This document shows positions 46,891 through 59,715 of a stretch of DNA of 64,000 nt, in pieces. Under the pieces are notes generated by a model. That model searched no databases and was not told the DNA's origin. It saw only the letters and a list, made by a program, of their open reading frames with translations. Within the stretch, counting starts at the first letter, position 1. Every line of letters begins with the position of its first letter. This DNA comes from Neckera pumila (Eukaryota > Streptophyta > Bryopsida > Hypnales > Neckeraceae): NCBI GenBank assembly GCA_963969595.1, contig OZ018408.1, positions 46,129,022 through 46,193,021 of the forward strand, written 5' to 3'. Both the position numbers and the translations under genes were made by a program.

Positions 46891-48634
46891 GGTCATATTT
46901 GGGACACTTCAAGAGATCCCTACATCACAAAATTGGGTGCAACTACCTTAACCCTTGGTTGTTAACTTCAAAAGGCTTAAATGCTCAACTATACATTGGA
47001 GGATGATGAATGTTATAAAGAGGGCACTTCACCTATTTGATATTCAGTGAAGAATTAAAAAGAAAATCATGTCATATATCAATGGAAAAAATATTTTACA
47101 TGAAGAAAAAGAGAGTAATAATTTTGGTTAAAATTTATGATTGGCATACATTAAAGTTTGGTCATATTGTAGAAACTTGGGCTTAATAGACCATGAAAAT
47201 GATTGTAAGAAGATGCACTAGTAGTCAATTTCATCATATAGGACTTCTTTTGGGTCATTTATCTACACAAAATAGTGAAATTAGATTGCTCCACACTAAA
47301 TCCTTGACAATCTACACTAATTTCTTGACAATCCACACTATATACATATTCATTGCTTTTGTACAATGAAGCATTCAATTCAGAGCTATGTGTATGGAAT
47401 AGATTTCAACACTAGTTCAAGGCTTGGTTCAGAGAGTGGCATGCGCCTCTATGTGGAACAAGCATTGATCCATGAGGTAATTTATCCCTGGTTAGGCAAC
47501 CTAATTGACAAGGCAATCTAATTTCACTATTTTGTGTAGTGTCTGCAGCCTAAACTTGCATTAATATCATTTAAGGTTTTACAAATGATTCCAAGAAGAC
47601 ATTAAGAGTGACATTTAAATTACATACCTTTGTTTAAGGGGGGGTTATGTTTTACATAAACTAATGAACTAAGATAAATGACCCCATTGCGGTTAAATGG
47701 CCCATGATGGACACCTAATGACCCCATTGTGGTTTTTCAAACCACAATCAATACCTTACATGGTAGTTATGGAGTAATTAGTGGCCTCAATAGATACTTC
47801 CAACTTTTCAGTGTAAAATTCTTTGTAAAAACTAATTTTTTAGGTCTTCCATGTTTGAAAATGTTGTGACTGCATTGGGTAGGAAGATGACCATATTGGA
47901 TTTAGATTTTGTTGGTCATGAGGTAGCCTACAGACCCTTATAGGCTAATCACTTCAAAAATTTAGAACTAATTCATACTTGGTCCAAAAATATAATTTCA
48001 AATGTCCTCACTGTCTTTCACACTTATCTTTGTGTGGGAAAAAGTACAAAAAATTTCAGCAATGGCATGAGGGCACATTCTAATTTTGACCGCAATGGGG
48101 TCTTTTACCTGAGATAATTTGGAGGAGTTTGAATTAGTAAGAAAATCAAATTATCAAGGCACTTGTTGCCTCCGACCACAGAGTTGGGAGGTGAGATTCC
48201 AAAAAATCAGAATCTCTTCAATCATATTCTCTTTTAGGTCAAGTACATAGAAAATAAGTAAGATAAATAGAGTGGGGGACTTTTACCATCTACAGGGTTT
48301 TGGCCATGGAAATTGATATATAAAAATTATACAATTTGCAAATTTAAAGAATTATAGGAAGTTAAAAATTATTGACTTTTAAATTTTCAAAATATAAAAA
48401 TAAAATGGGTAAATCATAGACCCATTTCATGTAAAGAAGATATATAATGGAAATAAAAAGGTGATAGTTGACAATATAAGAGATAGTCATCCTTGTTATT
48501 TATGAGAGTTTTTTGTAAGTTCATAATAATAGACATTGAGATGTAATTTTTTTCAATTCCCAACAAGAATCTATAAAACACTTGATTAGTTTCATACTTC
48601 AAACCATATTCAAAATGCTTATATTTAATGTTAT
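46891..48634. other. AT-rich spacer, nothing recognised
   Basis: No gene. Two passages near 47690 and 47710 repeat ATGACCCCATTG(C/T)GGTT, a small local duplication. Confidence 0.4.
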
Positions 48635-48638
48635 TTAA

Positions 48639-49556
48639 CCCCTAAAGTCCCAAGGCCATTTTTTTTTGTCAAAAACGACTCAAACTGCCAGTTTTGTTGT
48701 GTTCATCTAAGAAAAGAGAATTTTTTTTTTTAAATTTAACCATAGGATCTTGTACCTAACTTATTTCAGATCATGTGGTAAAAATTTCATGAAATTTGAC
48801 CGTACATATTAGAAGATATTAGCATTCAAAGTTGGAAAATTTTGATTTTTTGAACACTAACTTGCAATTTCAGATGACTTTGACCGCCATTTTAAAAAAG
48901 ATTTGCACTGTAGACTTTGAATTTAATTTTTTTAGCGTTGAATAATTGAGTTGAGAATCTAGGAAAAGAAGTTCTAAAAAGATACACTTGATTTTCAATC
49001 TTTAAAAATTTGTTAAGTAGAAGTAGGTCCAAGATTGAAAGAAAAACTAAATTGTCAATAGCTCTGAGATGGAATTAAAACACTATAATCCCAATGGTGA
49101 GATTGTTTTAGTAAGAAAATTTAGCCTTTTCAAAAAAATTCTTTTGAAAATTGTAAAAATTGCATTCAGAAATGAATCCTACAAGTTATTTTTTTCAAGA
49201 AGATGCTCTAATTGCCCGAAAAATAAGATTGTCCATAACTTTCACATAACAAATCCAAATGGAATGAATCAAAGCTTGCCAAAAAGATTAAAATACAATC
49301 TATGAGAAAATAGTTTTTAAAATTTTTTAAAATTTTTTTTATGTGAGAAGATTTCTGCCTGCCAACCAAGAAAAATGACCTTTTGTGCAGTAACTTTTCC
49401 TTGCGCGCACCAATTGAAATAAAAGTTATATTCCCATAAAGCTAATGCGTTTTTCTATCTTCACAAAAAGTTTCAGAAAATAATGATGAATATTGAAGCC
49501 GTAGTAACCTGCCCAAAATCCATTTTGTCCCCCAAGGGGACAATGGGACTTACTGG
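48639..49556 (+). mobile_element. TTAA-flanked non-autonomous element, family P2, best-preserved copy, 918 bp
   Basis: TTAA at 48635-48638 and 49557-49560. Ends CCCCTAAAGTCCCAAGG and, reverse-complemented, CCAGTAAGTCCCATTG, so the inverted ends match over about 13 of 16 positions. The frame at 49069-49305 has no transposase motif. Other copies are at 4548, 34590 (both reversed) and 45967. Confidence 0.75.
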
Positions 49557-50016
49557 TTAAAATAGATTTGTTTTACGTATAATGTATATTTTATTTTTTT
49601 GGAACCAAAAAATTATCAAAGTGAAGTGATATTAAAAAAACTTAGGTGTTCAATATTCATAGGCTACTTTCAATACTTGTCTGTCAAAATAAACACTTTT
49701 AATTTATTCAAAATATTAAAATTTTGAAGTTATACTTTTTTAGGTAGATTAAATGAGCCTTATAGAAAATGATTAATATCTTGTTCTCTTCATTTCAAAA
49801 TTTCAAAGAAGTAATTGAATATAGGTATTGTTGTGAATGAGTGTAAATTTTTACTCTGCACATAAGCATACTACAGAAATCCATTACATTTATATTTTAT
49901 ATTTTTTGATATGATTTAATAAATTATATTTAAAAATCTTGATACTTTAATTTTGTTTACTTATATATTGGTTATGGAAGATTTTTTTTATTATCTGAAA
50001 TTTTAAGTAATTTTAA

Positions 50017-50938
50017 CCCCTCAAGGACCAACATGCATTTTTTGGTCGTATAGAAATTTTGGGCAGGTACGTGTGACTAGAGATATCCATATTTGAGGCT
50101 GAAATTTTAATAGAAGGTGGGGGCGAGGAATATCTTCATGTGTACCAAGTTCCATGACATTTTGAAATACGAGTAAAAAGTTGTGACCTAATATGTTACT
50201 TTTTTTCATAACTGGGCAGTTTGGGCAGATAAAAAAAAATCATTTTTTCCGGAATTTTTTTTTTGAAATTGGTTCTCTACATTTATATATACTTAAAAAG
50301 CTTTGAACCATTCCATTTCAATCAATGAGTCAAAAGTTATGAGGGTTTTTGGTTTGCGGGCAGTTATGGATTCTCTACTCTAAAAAATCTTTAAAGTCGT
50401 TTATTTAACTCAATTTTCAATATTTTTGGAAAAAAATAAAATCCTAGGATGTAAATTGATTATTACAACATTACAACCATTGGGATTGGCATTTTTAAAT
50501 TCCATGACTAAAATTTTAACAATTTAGTATTTTGAATCATTTTCTACTTCTTTCTACTTACTATTTTTTTCCTATATGTTGTACAATTCCAAATGATGTG
50601 AAATTTTTCAAGCACATAGATAACTTGTTTAGGAAACTAAATTCAAAGAAGCACCACCTTTATCGGCATTTTTTCATTGAAAAGTGAGCTTGCAAAGTGC
50701 AGCTGCCCGATTTTTCGCAGGATTGAAAAAATGGTTTTCAAGACTTTGAATGCTTATATCTTATGATCTACATGGTGGAATTTTCTGAAATTTTTACCAT
50801 ATGTTTTCAAAATATCATACTACAAGATCCTACGGTTACATGTGTCAAAAATTGTTTTTTCCAAAAATTTGGTAGTTGTATTAGAAATGGCAGTTTTGGA
50901 GCATTTTTGGTGATTACATAGTCATGAAACTTTAGGGG
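50017..50938 (+). mobile_element. TTAA-flanked non-autonomous element, family P1, 922 bp
   Basis: TTAA at 50013-50016 and 50939-50942. Starts CCCCTCAAGGACCAAC and ends GAAACTTTAGGGG. Nearly identical along its length to 58788-59711, with several CpG-to-TpG/CpA differences (for example GCATTTT here against GCGTTTT there), as expected if methylated. Confidence 0.8.
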
Positions 50939-51116
50939 TTAAAATAGATTTTATAAAAAAAATTTAAATATAGAATAAAAAACGACCTTATTCACCATCA
51001 AAATCTTACTTGGTCAAAGTGTTGTTAAATGTGAATATCAAAATTCTAGATCCTAATGAAAAAATTCTTAGCAAATTAAAATTCCAATTTTGGACTTATC
51101 TAATATTGTGCATTAA

Positions 51117-51360
51117 TCCCTAAAGGTTCAGAATACAATTCGGGCAAAAATTGTCAAAAAATACTGCTTTCTTAACTAAAGAGAAAAATAAATAAAAATA
51201 GAATTTTGATTAAATTTACATTTATTAGACTACTATAAAAATGTGGGGGATCTTTTTGATAATTTTTTATAATATGAATTTAAAAATAATAGCGTTTGAA
51301 GTAACTAGATGTAAAAGTATTTTTTGACCTTATGGTAGGAGGCTCAAAAACCGCTCATCT
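51117..51360 (+). mobile_element. Truncated TTAA-type element
   Basis: TTAA (51113-51116) followed by TCCCTAAAGGTTCAGAATAC. Interior text resembles 52384-52928: TTAGACTACTAT against GTAGACTACTATGA, then a GCGTTTGAAG/GCATTTGAAG run. No right end was found; the end coordinate is approximate. Confidence 0.4.
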
Positions 51361-52383
51361 AAGGGCTAGTCTGTCTTTTTCATGTATTTACTTGGATGGG
51401 AACGTTTTTAGCTCATTTTTCAGACATAGAGAATTAGAAGAGGAATCTAAAAAAAGTCATTTCATATTTTTAGAAGCATTATTGAATTAGTTATGAATTT
51501 TCAAATAAGATGTACCGTAGGTGCCTATTTATGACCCTAGGTCTTCCATAAATCACTGACTTGCAATTCAAAAAAAAGTTGGGGAAAGCAAAGAGAATGA
51601 TTGGCTCTTGCAATTAATAATGCTTGTTTCCTTGATTCATTCAATGACTATAGAGATCAATTTTAGAACCACCTCATGTCCATTTCACAGCCATTTATAG
51701 AGGCGGTTCTTAATGCCTGTGCAATTTCAGAGCCTTCTACCATACCTAACAAGGTGAGCAAATGTGAACTTCTTCCTAGAATGAGATTTACACACTCCCA
51801 ATTTAATGTTTTCTTATAATTGCATCCTACATCATGTTTGTTACATGCTTGCAAAATTTCAAAAGTAAAAGATGAATAGTCCGAACTTCCTAAAAAAATT
51901 TGGGTAACATAACTTTGATCAAGACACCCAATTGGAAAAAAAATTATAATTTAAGAAGGAGGTAAATGTCTACACCTTGTGTCAAAAATTTTGCAAGCAT
52001 GTAACTAATAAGTGTTTTGTGTAGTTTTTGTATGAAAATTGTATAAACTAGACACATAATGAACATGGCCATTGTTAAGCATTTGAATTCTTTCAAACAT
52101 AAATTGGAGTAAAATGTTTTAATGTACATGTTTATGACCTTCCAAGCCGGAGATGAGATCCTTGTTGTTGCTCTAGAGAATCAGAATTGTATGCCATGTT
52201 CTGAATTACAAGTTTTGAAATACCTAGAAGGCACCAAAATTGTTGTGGCAATAAATCCAAACTTATAATAAGTAATGGATACTATCAAAAGAGTCGGGGT
52301 TCCGTATTTGATAAGACTAGAAATTTTCATTTTTTCAATCGTGCAATTGTGCCTGAGCCTTATACAAAATTTGGAACTTTTAA

Positions 52384-52928
52384 CCCCCATTGGACCAAGG
52401 CACATTTTGGGGATATATTATTAATGCTGCCACATTTCAAGGCAATAAAATAAACTGAAAAAAAGAAGATTATTTTGAAATGCAACTATACATACTTCAA
52501 GTAGACTACTATGAGATGATTTCTAAAATTTTGACCATGCGGATTGTAAGATTATAGCATTTGAAGTTAGAAAAAAAAGTTTTACCAACCCTATCTAATA
52601 GGATCAACAAACTTGAATCCTCCTCGAATGAGATTTTTGCATTACACATATTTTTTACAGTTGCATCCTACATTATATTAACTATATACCTACAAATTTC
52701 AACAAATAAAAATGACTTTATACATGTTGCCTGAATTTGTTCCTTTCGTCCAAATTTTTTAGATAGCATAATTTTAATTTGGAAAATCAACTAGAAAAAA
52801 ATTCTTGACAATGCAATTTATGTGTACATCTTGTATCAAAATTCTAGAAAGAAACATTGAATATGGACTTTATAGGGATCTATCAGAATTTCAATTGATC
52901 GTTCAACGACCACATGGTCTTTTAGAAG
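52384..52928 (+). mobile_element. TTAA-flanked non-autonomous element, third type (P3), 545 bp
   Basis: TTAA at 52380-52383 and 52929-52932. Ends CCCCCATTGGACCAAGG and, reverse-complemented, CTTCTAAAAGACCATGTGG. Shorter than P1 and P2 and apparently internally deleted or rearranged. Confidence 0.6.
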
Positions 52929-52932
52929 TTAA

Positions 52933-55900
52933 ATGCCAGTGCATTAAAAAAATGCATAAAATCTGTAATCCCTAGATCTCTTTTGGAAATATAACTTATA
53001 AAAAGTAAAAAATAAAAAAAATATAGAATAAGATTTGCAAATGACTTTGAAGTCAATTTAAAGTAATTCTAAATAAAATTTGTCGTTGTTTGAATGATAA
53101 TAATAACTATCTTGAACATAGATATAATAATCATATTTTATATGAACAATAACAAATGAAAGAATCCAACAACAATAATATTAATAATAAATTTTCTTTA
53201 ACATTCATTTTTGAAATGGAGCATCATTATTAATAATTTAAAATTATAAGCTCTAGATTAAGAGTGAAAAGTTAAAATATATATAATTTGAAATAATGAA
53301 TATTAGTTACATAAAATATTCTCCAATGAACTCCATTGCTCTCTATACTATCCAATGAAGACAAATTTAAGGTGAAAATGTTGAAAATTTAAAATTGTTA
53401 AATTTGAATTCATAAATTCATAAATTTCAAGTGTAAATTCCTTTTGTAATGTCATCTGGAAAAAAGTCTTGCAAGTTCTTTTGGATTTTGGTAGAACAAA
53501 ATATATACATCAAAAAAATTGGTCCTAGCAGATATAGTGCTATGATGGTATAGAGGCTGGCACCAAATTATCTTAATATCATTTCAATGCACCATCATGG
53601 CACTAAACTTGCAAGCCCTGAAGTTCCTGATGTATGGTTTTACCGTAAGTTTTGTAGTTTGGATCATTATGCTTAATGAATTGTTGTATATCTTAATGAT
53701 TAACCCTAAAAAAACTGCTTCGTCAAACTTCATTAGTTTTCTATATTATAATATATTTTTCAACTATTTGATATTTTATATATATTAATATATCTTATAT
53801 TTAAATTAATTTTTTAATAATAAAAATTTAAAATGAATTTAATATGATTTTTAAAAGCATTTTTGTAGAATTCTTAGTAATTACAAAAATGCTTAAAATT
53901 GATGAAATTTTTAGCAAAAAATAGAGATATTAGTGATAACCATCATGATATAATTGGTGTATTTTTTGAGCTCAAACTAAAAAATTTAATATAAAAGCTC
54001 AAAAGTAGAATATACTAAACTCTTAAGAATGAAGATGCTACCTTCAAAAATTCACAAAAATTATAATTTTATAAATTTTGAAATATAAAAATAAAAAATT
54101 TATATTAATTGTATTATAAATATTATAGTAAATGTATTATAAATATTATATTAATTGTATAAAAAATATTAAAAATTTATCATTAAAAAATAAAATGTTT
54201 TTAAAAATAGATTATTAGAGCTACATTTTTATAATTAAACTTAAAAACATTTACAATCAATAACTATGAGAATTTTAAGTTTTGACTAATTAACATGCTC
54301 CGAAGGCTTAGTTTATCTTTTAAGGTTAAATGACCTCATGTACATCAAAAGGTAAACCAACTCCAATTTAAAATGGAATAAATTTATTTTTTAATGATAA
54401 TATAATATTTAGGAAAAAATTGCAATAATATATTAGGATTTTGTTGCTCTTTGCACTACCAATGACACTTGATTGAAGGTTTTGGGGCATTGTTTTGGAT
54501 GGGAGTGAAAATTTTCACATACATGTTGGAGCCCAAAAAGCATTACATTTTTAGAAGAAATCAATTTCTCATCAATATCTTCAACTATTCACTTGTAATT
54601 CTATTTAAAATATAATTTTTTTTGAAATATTGACTTGTACTTTGGAAAAATGGATTTGCTACCACAGAGTCATGATTTTTTGATTTTTTGATGTTCCACT
54701 AAAGATTCAATTTTAGTTATGTAAATTTAAAATTCCATTATTTTGGTCCCGGCTTCAAAATTCCATTATTTTCATCTTAGCTTCATTCCACCATATTTTT
54801 AGTTGTAATTTCAAACAGACTTAATTTTGATAAAGTAGATCCTATATTTGTCAATACAAAAATTCAAAGGTTACTCCAAAATTGGCTAAACTAGTTTTAA
54901 CGTGAAATTCATCACTTGAATTTATAGCAATTTGAACTTTAGGTCTATAACCACAAAGTGCTAATTTTTTTCATTTTAGAGTGATACAAGAAAAAAATTT
55001 GCACCATGATATTCTAGACTATATTATAAACCTAAAAAAAATTTAGTTTTTTTGAGCATCAATTGCATTAAATTAATATAAGTTGTTTCATTCATATTCA
55101 AAATTTATGATTTCAATTTTTTCTTAAAAGTAATTTTTTTACAACTAATAGAAGACATGTGATCAAATATCTGAAAAATAAATACAAAAAATCACATCAA
55201 TTTCATACGTACTTGCAAGTGAAGTTTGAAAAAGTAGTAATAGGCTTTTCTTTTGAAGGTTATATATGGATATAGACTTTAGTTGACTTGGTAACTATTA
55301 ACTTGTCATGGTGAACTTTGGTGGTGTATGTTGACCAATAGCTAGCATTAAATTCTATATTTGTCAAAATAAAAACCTCAAAGATCTTATCCATTTATTT
55401 TTTGCCTTTATTTTGTAAATTAATTAAATTCAAAAGGTTCTTATTGGTTTCATCATAATCTTTTAAACTCCTTCAATTGAATAGATACTATGGATTTCAA
55501 TTTTAGTCATATGACTTGAAAATTCCACTATTTTTGTCTTGGCTTCATTCCACCATTTTTATTTGGGCTTCCCTCTATCATTTTTGTGCAGGCCTCATTT
55601 CAATATTTTTGTATGGAATTCATTCCATCATTCCGGTCACAGTGCCTCAAAGGCATCCCATGGTTGCAAAGTGGAACCTACAAGAAATTCCAAAGGTCAC
55701 TTCAAAAATAGCTAAACACTAAAATAATTTTTCTTGTCAAATAGATTATATTATAAGGATTATGAGGATTTTGAAGATTTTATACACTATAAATATTGTA
55801 ACAAATTTAGAATAATTAATTTAGAATAATTAATTTAGAACAATTCAATAGTTGTTTCAATGGCTTGTTATACCCTAATTTGTAAATAATTGAAAAATTG

Positions 55901-58783
55901 TAGTTTTTTATAGAATTTTAGTCACCTTTTTTGTTTATTTCTTGCGTTAGAGATGTTGAATGGAAAAAAGATTTTTTCTTGATATAAATTACAATAAGAG
56001 AGACACTTGGCTAAGATTCTTACTAAAGTCTAGGGTCCATAGTCTCTTTATTCAAGGTTCCAAACAAACAATCACTCTAATTTGACATTGATATTGTTGT
56101 TGCTCTTGAGAAGTTGGAGAGTCTCCTCAAAAAAACTTGCATGTAAGTCAACTTCATTTGTAAGTTGTATTTCAAAATTATTATTGAAATGCAAATTAAT
56201 TATTTTAATGCATGATTTTGCATTCAAATGAATATTGATATTTGAATATATGCAATAAATTATTTCACAAAAATTATTATTATATTAAAAATTTCAACAA
56301 ATGTTGAAAAAAACTAGTACAAAAACTAAAATTGGGATTTTACAAATGCACAATAATTATATTGTTTATTGGATTTTGATTGATAGTTTCAATATTTCAA
56401 ATTTTCCGTAAGGGAATGTCAAAACATAAAAATATTTTTTGCAAATAAAATTGTTGTATGATTTAATGGAAACTTTATTATGTGCACATGTTGAATATAA
56501 TTGTTTGTTTTAGAACTTATAGAAAGTTGCAAATTCACTATGAAATAGATTAAATGAAAACTTATAAAAATTTGCATAATAAATTAAAACATTTTAATGT
56601 ATAACATAGATACTTTATTATTTAATTCTCATTTTTTAATGTAGAGAAAAGAAAAAGAATTCAATCAATTAGCCAATCTTAAATGAATAGCAATTATTTT
56701 TTATTAGGAATAATTTTATTAAATTTTTTATTTTTAATATAAAAATAATTATAAAAAATATTAAAGAAAAGACAGAATATTTTTTGTTGATTTCAAGAGT
56801 ATAAGAATTTATGGTTATTAAAAATCAGTTTTTAATCAAAAATAGTTTTTGTGATTTTTGTAGTGAAATATTTCTAAGAAATTTTTTATTATTGATATAA
56901 AAAGACAAATATAGGAACAAATTTTCATTGTTGTCTATTTAAAAATGATACAAATAATCTATTCTTTATCATTTTTTATATTGTGACCTCAAAAACTAAA
57001 TCTATCCTTAATACAATCAAATTAAATTAGTATATACAAAGGAATTTCTTTGAACCTTAGGGGTGTGCTACCGAAGAAGTTTATTGAATTCTATGTAGTT
57101 CTATGTAGCTTTCATTGAACTCTATGTAACTTCATGCAGCTTTTATATTAGAATCTCTTTTCATTTTTGTTAACATCAATCAAATACAAATTGCATAGAT
57201 GAGTGAGAGCAAAACACATTATATATAATTTATATTAAAAAATATTCTATAGATTGACATTTTTCTACATTGAAAATTATTCTATATTTGATCTTCTGAG
57301 AGAACAATCTTTATAAAGGTTTACATAATAGACTTGTTTTTTCAATAGAAAAAATTATTTTTCTAATTTAAAATCTCCCCCTTCTCCCTCAAGTTATAAT
57401 GGATACTAAAACAAAAGCAACAAATTTAGCAAGTCTTTCTTGTAATCACCCATAAAATGCAAAATATTCTTTATGAATCCACAATTCACTACTATATTAT
57501 TGAGATCTTCAAGTAGTAGTTTCAATTTTGAAATTTTAATATTAAATAATAGTATTAAAAAGGTATTAAATTGTGATTTCTTAAACAAAATTTAACTTAT
57601 CAAATAGTTGTTAGAATACCCATACAAAAATTAAAATTTGGCATTTCATCAATTGGATAATATTGTGAATTGAAGGCTAATGTAATATTAATAATTTTTA
57701 ATAAACCTCAAAAAGTTATATTCATATTAGAATCTATAAAGCAAATGGAAAAATATTCTGGTCTTTTATATCCAAGCATAAACAATAGATTTGAGATTAT
57801 AGCACAGAAAGCACTCTAAAAATATAGTTGTAGTTTTTTCTAATGAATTTGTAATTTATTCTTCATTACATTTAGAATTCACAAAAGATGAAAAATATCA
57901 TCAAAATTAACTACCAAATAATAAACAAATTCAATTTAAATTGATGAATATTTTTAATCTCTTATTTCCCATAGTCATAAACAATTTTGTGTGTATTCTT
58001 ATTTGGAAGTAATCTACTTTGCAACAATTAGATTTGACATTACCATAATTTCTTTTTCAATAAAATTGTGGGCATAGAAATATGTGGAACTTTGATTGAA
58101 TTGGTTTTTCATTTAAATATAGCATTTAAAACATCAATCCATAGATTTTAGGCAATAAAACAATACAAGTTTATTACAATAAGATAATCATATTTCAGAT
58201 CCATTTCAATAGATTCCTATAAATGATCAACTCAATACTTGTAATCAAACTAGAAGGAATTTTGGGATTCAAATTTCAAATGTTATAATAATAGACTAGC
58301 AATAGCAATGGTAGGTTTCACCATTTAGATGCAATCAAAAATTTATGATCTACAAATCTTAATAAAAAATTAACTTCTATGTATTCATGTGTATTATGTT
58401 TTGTAAGATTCTTTTTGAAAATTTAGAAATGGAAGACTGTAATTAGAGGATTGATATTATTTATAATTTTATGGATATCTTGGCATTTGTTCATTCTTTC
58501 ATAATGAATATTATATTTTTTTGCACTCTTATGGAGCCATTGAAAATTCAAAATAAATTACAATATTGAAATGTTAAATTTATTATAATAAATTATAAAT
58601 ATTTTTTAGACATTAAAATAAATTGAGGCATAGAAAATTGTATCATATTTGTCAAAAAATTTAGCTTTACATAAAATTTGACAATCAAGATTTGAGTTTA
58701 TATTTATAGTATAGTATTATAGAGATCTAAACATAGAACCTTTAAAGTCAACATTGTATTTAAAAAATACACCTTCTAGTCAT
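52933..58783. other. Gene desert, very AT-rich
   Basis: No gene or RNA was recognised. Around 54740-54800 and 55500-55600 a phrase of the type TTCCACTATTTTTGTCTTGGCTTCATTCCACCA recurs in degenerate form, suggesting a small local repeat. Open frames (53597-53788, 55516-55722, 57406-57588) are AT-driven. Confidence 0.45.
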
Positions 58784-58787
58784 TTAA

Positions 58788-59711
58788 CCCCTAAAGGACC
58801 AACCTGCGTTTTTTGGCCGTATAGAAATTTTGGGCAGGTACGTGTGACTAGAGATATCCATATTTGAGGCTGAAATTTTAATAGAAGGTGGGGGCGAGGA
58901 ATATCTTCATGTATACCAAGTTTCATGACATTTTGAAATACGAGTCAAAAGTTGTGACCTAATATGTTGCTTTTTTTCGTAACTGGGCAGTTTGGGCAGA
59001 TCAGAAAAAATCATTTTTTCCGGAATTTTTAAAAAAAAATTGGTTCTCTACATTTATATATACTCAAAAAGCTTTGAGTCATTCCATTTCAATCAATGAG
59101 TCAAAAGTTATGAGGGTTTTTGGTTTGCGGGCAGTTATGGATTGTCTACTCTAAAAAAAACTTTAAAGTCGTTTATTCAACTCAATTTTCAATATTTTTG
59201 GAAAATAAAAAAACCCTAGGATGTAAATTGATTATTACAATATTACAACCGTTGGGATTGGTATTTTTAAATTCCATGATTAAAATTTTAACAATTTAGT
59301 ATTTTGAATCATTTTCTACTTCTTTCTACTTACTATTTTTTTCCTATATGTTGTACAATTCCAAATGATGTGAAATTTTTCAAGCATATAGACAACTTAT
59401 TTAGGAAACCGAATTCAAAGAAGCACCACCTTTTTTGGCATTTTTTCATTGAAAAGTGAGCTTGCAAAGTGCAGCTGCCCGGTTTTTCGCAGGATTGAAA
59501 AAATGGTTTTCAAGACTTTGAATGCTTATATCTTATGATCCACACGGTGGAATTTTCTGAAATTTTTACCACATGTTTTCAAAATATCATACTACAAGAT
59601 CCTACGGTTACATGTGTCAAAAATTGTTTATTTCCAAAAATTTGGTAGTTGTATTAGAAATGACAGTTTTGGAGCATTTTTGGTGAGAACATAGTCATGA
59701 AACTTTAGGGG
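58788..59711 (+). mobile_element. TTAA-flanked non-autonomous element, family P1, youngest-looking copy, 924 bp
   Basis: TTAA at 58784-58787 and 59712-59715. Ends CCCCTAAAGGACCAACC and GAAACTTTAGGGG. It keeps CpG sites that are changed in the 50017 copy, so it may be closer to the active sequence. No open reading frame of any length. Confidence 0.8.
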
Positions 59712-59715
59712 TTAA

